Notes under the pieces: model-generated
Seen by the model: only the letters and a program-made list of their open reading frames with translations
Databases searched by the model: none
Told to the model about the DNA's origin: nothing
Shown: positions 25,922-34,987 of the stretch, one piece after another
How the letters are laid out: each line of letters opens with the position of its first letter
Numbering within the stretch: position 1 is the stretch's first letter
NCBI GenBank assembly: GCA_047621325.1
Contig: JBLHLT010000008.1
Location: 106,647-170,646, forward strand
Origin: Bermanella sp047621325
GTDB taxonomy: Bacteria; Pseudomonadota; Gammaproteobacteria; Pseudomonadales; Oceanobacteraceae
Direction: 5' to 3'
Length of the DNA stretch: 64,000 nt
Made by a program: the position numbers and the translations under genes

Positions 25922-28429
25922 ATGACCGACTTACCCATATACGCCATTTTGCCAAAGGTGACATACCACCTTAAGCAGCACTCTCGTTTAATCGTCCAAG
26001 CACCGCCTGGGGCGGGCAAATCAACAGGATTACCTTTAGCCCTACTGGATTTTGCAAATAGCAGCAGCGGTCAAATCTGGCTACTTGAACCCAGGCGCTT
26101 AGCCGCGCAACAGGTCGCCAAGCGACTCGCTCAAAGCTTAAACGAAGACCTTGGCCACTCTATTGGACTCATGACAGGCGATAGTAGCCGCGTCGGCCCA
26201 AATAATCGTATCGTTGTCATGACCGAGGCAATCTTAAGCCAGCGCCTTATCAACGAAAACGACATCCCTCAATGCGGTATTTTAATATTTGACGAATTCC
26301 ACGAACGCAACCTGCACACCGACTTAGGCCTAGCTCTTGCCCTACAATGTCAGGAATTTTTACGGGATGATTTAAAACTGGTGATCATGTCGGCCACACT
26401 CGACACTGACGATTTAGCCGCACAGCTTGAAAGCCAAATAATCAGCAGTGAAGGCCGCAGTTATGACGTGGCCACTCAATACTTGCCCTCACCAAGCCAT
26501 CAGCACTCACTTCTAGCAAGCCAAGTGAAACGCGCGCTTGAATTAGCCTTGGCCAACCCAGATTATTCACACGGTGATGTTTTGGTTTTTTTGCCTGGCG
26601 TAAAAGAAATACACCAATGCATGCGTCTATTAAACGATACCTTTGCAGGTGACATTGCACAAAATAAAATGGCCATTCACCCATTGCACGGCCAATTAAA
26701 CCCCGAACAACAAAATAAAGTGTTTAGCGCCAGCAAGCAGCAAAACATCATACTCGCCACCGACATTGCCAAAACCAGTTTAACCTTACCCAAGGTCACC
26801 GTGGTAATAGACAGCGGCTTAGAAAGAACCAACCAATTTAATTTACGCATGGGCATGGACGAATTAATCACCCTAAATGCCAGCCAAGCCAGTGCCATTC
26901 AACGCGCCGGACGAGCAGGTCGCGTGCAAGCGGGTTTGTGCATTCGCCTATACAGTGAAGAAGAATTTAAACGCCGCCCAGCGTTTAGCCCCCATGCCAT
27001 TGAACGCAGCGACTTAGCGCCACTGAGCTTAACGCTCGCCGCTTGGGGCAGTTTAGATTTAGCGGATTACACCTTCTTAACCCAGCCCGACAAACAAAGT
27101 TACCTCAACAGCCTACAACTATTAGGCCAATTAGATGTCATTGAAAAACAACAACTGACGTCCCACGGCAAAACCATTTCGGCGCTAGGTTTACACCCAC
27201 GTTTAAGCCATATGATCATTAAAGCCCGCGATTTAAACATGGCTTATGACGCTTGCCTGTTAGCGGCGCTGCTAAGCGAAGGTGACCCGTTGTTTTTTGA
27301 CGAGCAAAATTCTGACTTATCGATTCGCTTGCAATTATTTGAGCGCGCAACGATTCCCGCTTATTTTGAAAATGCAAAAGTAAACATTAAAAAAGCCAAA
27401 CGTATTGTTCAACTGGCAAATAAATTTGCCAAAATGCTCGACATTCGTGCGAGTAAAATCAACAGTCTAAACAGCGGCCTATTGTTAATGCTCGCCTACC
27501 CCGATCGGGTAGCGCAAAAGCGAGGTAAGGGGTATCGCCTACGCAATGGTCTAGGTTGCCAACTGCATCACCTCGACGCACTGACCCCGTCTGACTATTT
27601 AGCCGTTGCGCATATTTCACAAGCGCAACAGCAAGGGCAACACAGCAACAGTATTATTCGCTTAGCCTGTCACGTTACGCTTAAAGACATTGAATTATTA
27701 TTTGCCGATCAATTTAATACCACTTGCACACTGCAACTCAATGACAAACAGCAGCTGCAACAAATTAAGCGACAACAGCTAGGCCAGCTGATATTAAATG
27801 AAGCCACCAGCAAGGCAGACGCATCGCAAAAAAATGCATTCTATTTGCAAGAATTCACCGACAAAGGTTTTGCTTTTTTACCATTAAAAGACGAGCACAA
27901 AGCGGTATTAAAACGCTTGCAGCTTGCCCATGAAACCTTCCCCGAACAATTCAAAAGCTTTCATGAAGCCGAACTCATTAACGACCAAGCCAACTGGCTT
28001 GAGCCTTTTTTAAATACCTCTGAATTAAACAAACTTGATTACAGCCAAGCATTTTTAAATCGCCTTGATTGGCCTGACCAACAAAAACTCAATGACTGGT
28101 TTCCTAACACCTATGCGCTGCCCACTGGCCGACATGCCAGTATCGATTACTCAGAGCACCCTCCCGTGGTAAAAGCCAAACTGCAAGAATGTTTTGGGCT
28201 AGAACAATCACCCACGATTGCCCAAGGTAACATCACGCTGAATTTGCATTTGTTATCCCCTGCGCAACGGCCATTGGCCATGACGCAAGATTTAGCCTTC
28301 TTTTGGCAACACGCTTACCCAGAAGTCAGAAAAGAAAATCGTGGTCGTTATGCAAAACACCCATGGCCAGAAGACCCACTTACGGCGGTTGCCAGTGGCA
28401 TGACGAAGAAGCGCATGGAAGGAAAATAA
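25922..28429 (+). CDS. hrpB: ATP-dependent DEAH-box helicase HrpB
   Basis: 835 residues from the chosen ATG, matching the usual start of HrpB (MTDLPIYAILP); a longer frame adds 15 residues with no better ribosome site. Motifs: APPGAGKST (Walker A, near residue 30), LEPRRLAA, DEFHERN (DEAH-type box), SATLD, TSLTLPKVTVVID, QRAGRAGR, and the HrpB C-terminal region ending near WPEDP. Cytoplasmic; molecular role still unclear in the family. Divergent from the chemoreceptor gene. Confidence 0.92.
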   Translation: MTDLPIYAILPKVTYHLKQHSRLIVQAPPGAGKSTGLPLALLDFANSSSGQIWLLEPRRLAAQQVAKRLAQSLNEDLGHSIGLMTGDSSRVGPNNRIVVMTEAILSQRLINENDIPQCGILIFDEFHERNLHTDLGLALALQCQEFLRDDLKLVIMSATLDTDDLAAQLESQIISSEGRSYDVATQYLPSPSHQHSLLASQVKRALELALANPDYSHGDVLVFLPGVKEIHQCMRLLNDTFAGDIAQNKMAIHPLHGQLNPEQQNKVFSASKQQNIILATDIAKTSLTLPKVTVVIDSGLERTNQFNLRMGMDELITLNASQASAIQRAGRAGRVQAGLCIRLYSEEEFKRRPAFSPHAIERSDLAPLSLTLAAWGSLDLADYTFLTQPDKQSYLNSLQLLGQLDVIEKQQLTSHGKTISALGLHPRLSHMIIKARDLNMAYDACLLAALLSEGDPLFFDEQNSDLSIRLQLFERATIPAYFENAKVNIKKAKRIVQLANKFAKMLDIRASKINSLNSGLLLMLAYPDRVAQKRGKGYRLRNGLGCQLHHLDALTPSDYLAVAHISQAQQQGQHSNSIIRLACHVTLKDIELLFADQFNTTCTLQLNDKQQLQQIKRQQLGQLILNEATSKADASQKNAFYLQEFTDKGFAFLPLKDEHKAVLKRLQLAHETFPEQFKSFHEAELINDQANWLEPFLNTSELNKLDYSQAFLNRLDWPDQQKLNDWFPNTYALPTGRHASIDYSEHPPVVKAKLQECFGLEQSPTIAQGNITLNLHLLSPAQRPLAMTQDLAFFWQHAYPEVRKENRGRYAKHPWPEDPLTAVASGMTKKRMEGK

Positions 28430-28504
28430 TCTATATAAGACGTATTTCAGCTAAATAAGGGTCTAAACTTAAACTGATGTTTCAGTCAGCCAAGGCCAAT
28501 TATC

Positions 28505-28951
28505 ATGAAGTACATCGTTATTGTTATTCTTGCTGCTATTGTTTTAGGCTACTTTTTTCAAGCGCCTAAACTGGTCGACGACAGTAAAAAACAAACCGCT
28601 AAAGAGCCATCTATTCTCTTAACACCCAATAACAGCAACTCAAATACCAGTACTCATGACCATGTGCATGACACTGACCACAATCAAAGTACGCAACCAT
28701 CCACTGCACCAACAGGTGCAACGGGCAACCCTCACTTTGACCAATTAAGCCCTGAAATGCAGCAAGCCGTAAAAGATAGTTTGTTACTTGAAGGGCCAAT
28801 GAAAACGTATACCCGCCCCGACGGCTCAGTCATGCTGCCAGCAGATGGTCGTTTCACTCAAATGCCGGTGGCCGTTGAAATGCCCGATGGCAGCATTGAA
28901 ATTAGAGAGTACAGCGTGGTACCAAAACCTCGCACACCCAGCGAAAAATAA
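28505..28951 (+). CDS. small membrane-anchored protein, copy 1 of a duplicated partner
   Basis: 148 residues, family not recognised. One N-terminal membrane segment (YIVIVILAAIVLGYFF), then a linker rich in Ser, Thr, Asn and His (HDHVHDTDHN), then a C-terminal block of about 60 residues: DQLSPEMQQAVKDSL, DGRFTQMPVAVEM, DGSIEIREYSVVP. The same block recurs in the protein encoded at 32397-32870. Each copy immediately precedes a GlyGly-CTERM metalloprotease-like gene, so it may anchor, inhibit or chaperone that protein in the periplasm. Confidence 0.75.
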   Translation: MKYIVIVILAAIVLGYFFQAPKLVDDSKKQTAKEPSILLTPNNSNSNTSTHDHVHDTDHNQSTQPSTAPTGATGNPHFDQLSPEMQQAVKDSLLLEGPMKTYTRPDGSVMLPADGRFTQMPVAVEMPDGSIEIREYSVVPKPRTPSEK

Positions 28952-29146
28952 GACACTTGTGCCGTTTTTCAAACAACTAAATCCACTAATAACGGCACTG
29001 TAAATAGCGGAATCATTTAAAAACGCCATTTCATTACAAATCATTACACAGACACTGCATTACATTACGTCAATATCCGCCACAAAGCGTATCTTTAAAT
29101 TAAGTGACTTTAATCACATTTTTTATTGATAACTGGCAGGTGTCTG

Positions 29147-32100
29147 ATGACTCGGTTTTTGACGGTTTTAAGTATTGCCCTTGCATTTAGCGCCCAAGCA
29201 TTTGCAGCAGCCTGCCCCACCTCAAGTAGTGCCACTACCGCTGGCAATGGCACTTGCACGGTGACAGGCACCGCCTCGACCATTCAATTAAATTTCAACT
29301 CAGGCTTTGATACATCCACCAGCATCACGGCTATTGACGGCAATAACGGCACGACAGTAGGCGCACAACGAAAATTATCGTTTATTAAAGCCGCTGAAAT
29401 TATTGCTGACCAAGTAAGTTCTGCCGTGACCATTGTGGTGGATGCGAGCTTTGCAGGGTTATCGTGCACCACCTCTTCAGCAACACTGGGCAGTGCTGGC
29501 GCGTCGGGCAACTTAGGTTATCCGTCTTCGCCACCCGCTGGCATTGATGTAAACACCTTTTATCCAATTGGTTTAATGAATGCCATTACCGGCTCGGATG
29601 CCGATGGCGGCACCAATGATGTTGCCGCGCAATTTAATGCCAATATCGGTACATCAGGCTGCTTACAAGCCAGTAATGGCTGGTACTATGGCTTTGCCAC
29701 GCCAGCCGCTAATTACATTGGCTTTACCACGGTATTACTACACGAAATCACCCATGGTTTAGGTTTTGCCAGCTTAACTAATCCGTCATCCGGTGCAAAA
29801 GCCTCTGGTTATGATGATATCTTTTCGAATAATTTGTACGACGCTGCTAATTCAAGAAACTGGAATCACGGCAGCGAAAGTGATGCCCATCGTGCCGCTT
29901 CTGCTATTAGCAGCACCGGGCTTTTATGGTCAGGCACCAACGTAAACACCCAAGCCATAGGTTTATTAACCGCGGGCTTTCAAGACAACGATTCTTCTAG
30001 CTCATTTACCTCTGGTGATCGGACACAAATGTACGCACCCAATCCAGTTGAAGGCGGATCAAGTGTCAGCCATTTCAATACCGCCGCATCACCTAACGAA
30101 TTAATGGAACCCCAATACACCGAAGGCCAATACACCTTAGGTCTGGCGCTTTATCTACTGAAAGACATTGGCTGGGCAGTGACCGCATCATCAAGCAACA
30201 ACGCACCTGTACTAACTGCTGTCAACCAAACCACCAATGAAGATACTGCAAAAGTTGTGGATGCCAGCGGTTGGGCAACCGATGCTGATGGTGGTGACAC
30301 CCTTACCTATTCCGTTGCCTCAAGCTGTGCCACTAATATCACCTGTAGCATTAATACCGACGGCACCAACTTCACCATGACACCTGCGGCCAACCACAAT
30401 GGTGGCACTCACACCATTACAATTAATGTGAATGACGGTAATGGCGGCACCGACAGCGACACGTTTAACTTAGCCGTGACCGCGCAAAACGATGCACCTT
30501 CTATTACAGGTTTGCCGGATATTTCTCCTCTTAATCAAGGGGCCACCAGTTCTGCCATTGATCTAGATAGTTACACCACCGATATCGATGGCGATACCGC
30601 ATTCACCTACACTGCCACCGCCTGTGGTGCGCATCTCACGTGTAATATTTCTGGCTCGTCTTTAACTGTCACCGCAGGTACTGGGTTTACAGGTACTGAA
30701 TCCGTGACCATACAAGCAGAAGACGCAGGCAATCTAACCAATACTGATTCTTTTGATATAACAATTAACGCTGCCGGGAACACAGCACCTGTACTTGGCA
30801 GCATTGGCAACAAAACCGCTCCGGTAAACACTAACTTAACCGTTAATCTTTCCGCCACCGATGCCGAAGGGAATTCATTAACCTATAGCGAAACCAGTGA
30901 CCCTAGCAATGTAGCGTCTCTCAGCGGTTCAACTCTTACGCTTAGCAAATCGGCTACGGGTACATACAATGTCACCATTCAAGTCAGTGATGGCAGCCTA
31001 ACCGATAACGAAGCTTTCACCTTTACCACCTATGCCGAGCCAAGCATCGACATCGATAGCACAAGCTTGAATCCGAACGATTCATTAAGCATTGCTAACT
31101 CAGCTACCAGCATTGATCTAAGCCGTGTCAATAATGCTTACAGCTATTCGTTAGAGTTTGAAGGATCAGCCGCAAACGATTTGCTAAGCATCAGTGGCAA
31201 CACCCTTAAAATTGCCATGCAAACCAGTGGTCAGTTTGCTGGTGACTATGTATTAACCTTTACCGATGGCAACACAGGTGCCACCTATGATTTCACCATG
31301 ACCCGTGACCCACGCATGGTGCTATCGGCCAGTAAACTCCTTGCGAACCAAAGTGTGCAAACCCTTGCGATTGAAGGTGGTGCCGCCAATACGGTTTACA
31401 CCCTAACCAGCAGTGAAAGTGCCCTTACCTTTAGTAAAAACAGCAACGCCGTCACCAGTGCAACCGCAGATGGCGACGCCGCTAGTTTCTATAAGGCAAG
31501 CCTAGTATTGGCAACCGGTAGTGTAAGTGCGAGCACAGCCGTCACGGTTTCGGCCAGCAGTGTTTACAATACCGTAAGCTCTAGCGGCTTAACCCTTGAA
31601 CCTGCACGCACTCATGTATTGAACATTGAAAATAGCAGTGGCACAGCCTTAGCCGATGTCAGTGTGACGCTGGATACCAGCAGCCTAAGTGCCTACAACC
31701 TTAGTGCAAGCTATACCAGTGACAACCAAGGCCAAGTGAGCATTGCCCTGCCAGGCAACACTACCGACTACACGGCGATTGCCAGCTTAGCGGGTTACTC
31801 AAATACCGATATTACGCTTGATGATACGCTGCTTACGCAAACCGTAACGATGGCGCCAATCACCGAGCCTATGTCACTCTCTGGCAACATTAATGCCCTA
31901 GGGGATTTAACCTTCGCTAGCGAATTGCCGTTAGTGACTCTTGTGTTAAATGACAACAGCGAAGTGAATATTCCTGTCACCAAAAACAGCGATAACCTAG
32001 CGACTTTTAGTTACGTGCATAACTTGGCGACAGGCTCGGTATCGTCACTTGAAATCACCCACAGCCAGGCGATCGGTATTATTTTCAATATCAATACCAA

Positions 32101-32260
32101 CAGTAATATAACATTCGATATCTTCATGGAATCAAGCGTTCAAACGGTTACCAACAAACCTAAGAAAGCGGGCTCAAGCGGTGGCAGCTTAGGCATCTGG
32201 GGGGTTCTGGTTTTACTGCTAGGCTTAACCCGTCGATTACGCATTAAACCTACTCGTTAA
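29147..32260 (+). CDS. secreted M8-like metalloprotease with cadherin-like repeats and GlyGly-CTERM tail
   Basis: 1037 residues from ATG 29147; a TTG 21 bases earlier was rejected because the signal peptide (MTRFLTVLSIALAFSAQAFA) starts here. Zinc motif HEITHGLGF at 199-207, then SHFNT (His 309) and NELMEP (Met 320), the spacing pattern of leishmanolysin-like peptidases with a third His ligand and Met-turn. Three cadherin-like repeats at about 350-445, 446-543 and 544-626, then beta-rich domains. Ends with SGGSLGIWG, a hydrophobic helix and RRLR, a GlyGly-CTERM signal for rhombosortase. Confidence 0.82.
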   Translation: MTRFLTVLSIALAFSAQAFAAACPTSSSATTAGNGTCTVTGTASTIQLNFNSGFDTSTSITAIDGNNGTTVGAQRKLSFIKAAEIIADQVSSAVTIVVDASFAGLSCTTSSATLGSAGASGNLGYPSSPPAGIDVNTFYPIGLMNAITGSDADGGTNDVAAQFNANIGTSGCLQASNGWYYGFATPAANYIGFTTVLLHEITHGLGFASLTNPSSGAKASGYDDIFSNNLYDAANSRNWNHGSESDAHRAASAISSTGLLWSGTNVNTQAIGLLTAGFQDNDSSSSFTSGDRTQMYAPNPVEGGSSVSHFNTAASPNELMEPQYTEGQYTLGLALYLLKDIGWAVTASSSNNAPVLTAVNQTTNEDTAKVVDASGWATDADGGDTLTYSVASSCATNITCSINTDGTNFTMTPAANHNGGTHTITINVNDGNGGTDSDTFNLAVTAQNDAPSITGLPDISPLNQGATSSAIDLDSYTTDIDGDTAFTYTATACGAHLTCNISGSSLTVTAGTGFTGTESVTIQAEDAGNLTNTDSFDITINAAGNTAPVLGSIGNKTAPVNTNLTVNLSATDAEGNSLTYSETSDPSNVASLSGSTLTLSKSATGTYNVTIQVSDGSLTDNEAFTFTTYAEPSIDIDSTSLNPNDSLSIANSATSIDLSRVNNAYSYSLEFEGSAANDLLSISGNTLKIAMQTSGQFAGDYVLTFTDGNTGATYDFTMTRDPRMVLSASKLLANQSVQTLAIEGGAANTVYTLTSSESALTFSKNSNAVTSATADGDAASFYKASLVLATGSVSASTAVTVSASSVYNTVSSSGLTLEPARTHVLNIENSSGTALADVSVTLDTSSLSAYNLSASYTSDNQGQVSIALPGNTTDYTAIASLAGYSNTDITLDDTLLTQTVTMAPITEPMSLSGNINALGDLTFASELPLVTLVLNDNSEVNIPVTKNSDNLATFSYVHNLATGSVSSLEITHSQAIGIIFNINTNSNITFDIFMESSVQTVTNKPKKAGSSGGSLGIWGVLVLLLGLTRRLRIKPTR

Positions 32261-32293
32261 CAACCTTTGGTTTTAATACTTGCCGTTAATATG

Positions 32294-32319
32294 AAAAACG
32301 CCCTTTAAAAGGCGTTTTT
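32294..32319 (+). terminator. intrinsic terminator
   Basis: AAAAACGCC / GGCGTTTTT, 9-bp stem with an 8-base loop that can pair further, followed by more T. It ends the first protease module 34 bases after its stop codon. Confidence 0.85.
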
Positions 32320-32396
32320 CTTTTGTTTTGAGACATTCATAGTGTCGCTATCGGGCAGTTCAATTTAAACTAAGAGGGTTATTAAAAGGTGGCTGT

Positions 32397-32870
32397 ATGA
32401 AAATTGGTATTGTGATTATTATTACGCTAAGCGTATTACTTTGGGTGTTATTTTCAGCAAATAACGTATCAATCGTCGACCCTGCGCACAAAACGCCTAC
32501 GGCTGAACTGACAACGCCTCCGTCATTGACCAACCAAGGCATAGCCTCACCTAAGCAAGCGACAACCACACCGCCCGACATAACACAAACACCCACACAG
32601 CAAGCAAACAACACGGTACAAGCAGAGCCGACTAACCCAGCTGAAAAATCCCACTTAGATCACCTGTCGCCAGAAATGAAACAATCCATTAAAGATAAAT
32701 TATTTCATCACGGCCCTAAAACCGTTACTAAAGACAGCAAGGGTCGACTGTGCTTGGATCAAACGGGTCGTTACGTCAACATGCCCGTCGCTGTTCGCAA
32801 AGCAGACGGCACAATCGAAATAAAAGAATACTCAGTTATTCCAGATTCCAATACGGTTACTGCACCATGA
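32397..32870 (+). CDS. small membrane-anchored protein, copy 2 of a duplicated partner
   Basis: 157 residues. N-terminal membrane segment (IGIVIIITLSVLLWVLF), a Pro/Thr/Gln-rich linker, and a C-terminal block parallel to the 28505 protein: DHLSPEMKQSIKDKL, GRYVNMPVAVRK, DGTIEIKEYSVIP, roughly half identical by eye. AAGGTGG precedes the ATG. Its TGA overlaps the ATG of the following protease gene by 3 of 4 bases, so the pair is translationally coupled, which strengthens the case for a functional partnership. Confidence 0.8.
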   Translation: MKIGIVIIITLSVLLWVLFSANNVSIVDPAHKTPTAELTTPPSLTNQGIASPKQATTTPPDITQTPTQQANNTVQAEPTNPAEKSHLDHLSPEMKQSIKDKLFHHGPKTVTKDSKGRLCLDQTGRYVNMPVAVRKADGTIEIKEYSVIPDSNTVTAP

Positions 32871-34927
32871 TTTTAAACGCTAATATCCATTTTTTATTCG
32901 CCGCGTTGTCTCTGCTGTTTTTTTATAACACAAGCTTTGCGGCTAGCTGCCCTGCTAGCTCAAATAACGTCAGTAACATCACGTCGTGTATTGTAACGGG
33001 CAGTGCATCCAATATTCAGCTCAATTTTATTTCTGGTTTTGACTCAACCGAAAACGCAACGCCGCAAGGCGGCAACAATGGCACCAGTATTGGTGAACAA
33101 CGTCGTTTAGCATTTATTAAGGCGGCTGAAATGTTAGCGGCGCAAATTGCATCCAGCCAAATCATTGTGGTCGATGCATCCTTTAGCGGCTTAACATGTA
33201 ATGCTGACAGCGCGGTGTTAGGCAGCGCGGGGGCCATGGGCAGCATTGCCTACGATGCGACCGACACCATACCAACAGGTGCACTCATTGATACGTTTTA
33301 TCCGATCGCATTATTTAATGCGCTCGAAAATAATGATGCAGCACCCAGCAGCGCAGATATACAAGCAGAGTTTAATGCCAACTTAGGCGGCGAATTTTGC
33401 TTACGCGGTGGCGCGTGGTATTACGGGTTTGATAATAACAGCAACGATTTAACCGGATTTTTAACGGTCTTATTACACGAAATCACCCACGGCTTAGGCT
33501 TTACTTCATTGGTTGACCCAAGCACTGGTGAAAAAGCGCAAGCGATTAATAGCGATGACAGCATCACTGAGATTAACGATATTTATTCAAACTTTTTATA
33601 CATAAAAAGCGAAGGCAAAACTTGGCAACAATTAACGTCATCAGCATCGGATAATTTAAAACGTAAAAATTCCGCTATTAGCGGGAATGATTTATTTTGG
33701 AGCGGCAGCAAGGCGAACGCACTTGCCGTTGGCCAGCTAACCGCGGGTTACGCCGACAACGACAACAATGCAAGCTTTAGTACGGGCGATCATATTCAAA
33801 TCTACGCACCTAGCCCTATCGAACAAGGAAGCAGTGTTAGCCACTTTGATATCAGCGTCTCACCTGATGAATTAATGGAACCTAAGTTCACAGGTTATTC
33901 CTGTGATGCCGGTCTTGCGCTCGGCGTATTAGAAGATATCGGCTGGTCGATCAATGCTGCCACAAAACCTGCATTTTATCTAAATATCAACTGCGACACG
34001 GTTGAAAACGGACAAACCTACAGCAATGTGTTTAACGGTGACGTCATTAAAATTTCACCGGTCAGCGGCACCACGGCTTACACTTACAGCCTTACCTATG
34101 ACGGGCAAAATGCCGACTCACTCGTCACACAAACCAGTGATGCTTTTTATATTAATACCCAAAGCTCAGGCGAATTTGCTGGTGTGTATGTTTTAACTGT
34201 CAGCAACGGTGCCGACCCCGACATCACCATCACCATTAATCGCCCGCTACGGGTTATCTGGTCAAGTGAAGCGTTACTCAATGATGAATCGTATTCCCTT
34301 ACCATTGAGGGCGGCGCGGCCAATACGGTTTACGACCTCACTCAAAACCAAGTGAACGTGATTAATTTCTTAAATCAACAAAACCAAAATATTACATCGG
34401 TTACCGCCACCAATAATCCAACTAACTACAATCCGGCTTTGCTTAATATCAGCAGCAATACTGTCAACGCAGCATTAAATGTTGCGACAACTGTTAAGTC
34501 TCAAAGCAACACTTATGCAGATGTCAGTGACGATATTATTGTCTATCCGTCACTGAAACATACGTTTACGATTATCGATTCATCTAACACCGCCATTGGT
34601 AATGCGAGCGCAGTGCTTGCCAATAGCAACCTGATAAGCGCAGTTGGTATAACGCGTAATTATACGAGCAGTTCAACTGGTACCTTTACTGTTAACTTAC
34701 CCAATACAAACGATAGCTTTTCGGTTGTGGTGAGCAAGGCTGGGTACAGTGAGCAAACCCTTGCCTTCAACGCCAGCCAAACTCATCACAGTGTGACATT
34801 AACGTCGACTAGCACCCCAACCATGACAGAAAACAAACCAAAGTTTGGCTCTGGTGGTGGCGGCTCTTTGCCTTTTGGGTTTATGCTTTTGATTGGTTTA
34901 TTAGTATTACAGCGATTGCGCCCTTGA
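32867..34927 (+). CDS. secreted M8-like metalloprotease with GlyGly-CTERM tail, short form
   Basis: 686 residues from ATG 32867 (a longer frame starting at 32750 merely reads through the partner gene). Signal peptide to about residue 26 (YNTSFA/ASC). HEITHGLGF at 204-212, SHFDI (His 326), DELMEP. The tail SGGGGSLPF, a hydrophobic helix and QRLRP form a GlyGly-CTERM signal. Collinear with the 29147 product (the EGGAANTVY block and the C-terminal beta domain match) but without the three cadherin-like repeats, explaining the length difference of about 350 residues. Confidence 0.82.
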   Translation: MILNANIHFLFAALSLLFFYNTSFAASCPASSNNVSNITSCIVTGSASNIQLNFISGFDSTENATPQGGNNGTSIGEQRRLAFIKAAEMLAAQIASSQIIVVDASFSGLTCNADSAVLGSAGAMGSIAYDATDTIPTGALIDTFYPIALFNALENNDAAPSSADIQAEFNANLGGEFCLRGGAWYYGFDNNSNDLTGFLTVLLHEITHGLGFTSLVDPSTGEKAQAINSDDSITEINDIYSNFLYIKSEGKTWQQLTSSASDNLKRKNSAISGNDLFWSGSKANALAVGQLTAGYADNDNNASFSTGDHIQIYAPSPIEQGSSVSHFDISVSPDELMEPKFTGYSCDAGLALGVLEDIGWSINAATKPAFYLNINCDTVENGQTYSNVFNGDVIKISPVSGTTAYTYSLTYDGQNADSLVTQTSDAFYINTQSSGEFAGVYVLTVSNGADPDITITINRPLRVIWSSEALLNDESYSLTIEGGAANTVYDLTQNQVNVINFLNQQNQNITSVTATNNPTNYNPALLNISSNTVNAALNVATTVKSQSNTYADVSDDIIVYPSLKHTFTIIDSSNTAIGNASAVLANSNLISAVGITRNYTSSSTGTFTVNLPNTNDSFSVVVSKAGYSEQTLAFNASQTHHSVTLTSTSTPTMTENKPKFGSGGGGSLPFGFMLLIGLLVLQRLRP

Positions 34928-34987
34928 GCCTCTAATAGGCATGCATTAGTATCGAGCAAAATAATAAAAAATAAGTTAGGTGCTACT

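Noticed and set aside
32750..32866. N-terminal extension of the second protease frame
   Set aside because: It is the +1 frame of the small partner gene; the true ATG at 32867 begins the signal peptide and overlaps the partner's stop.
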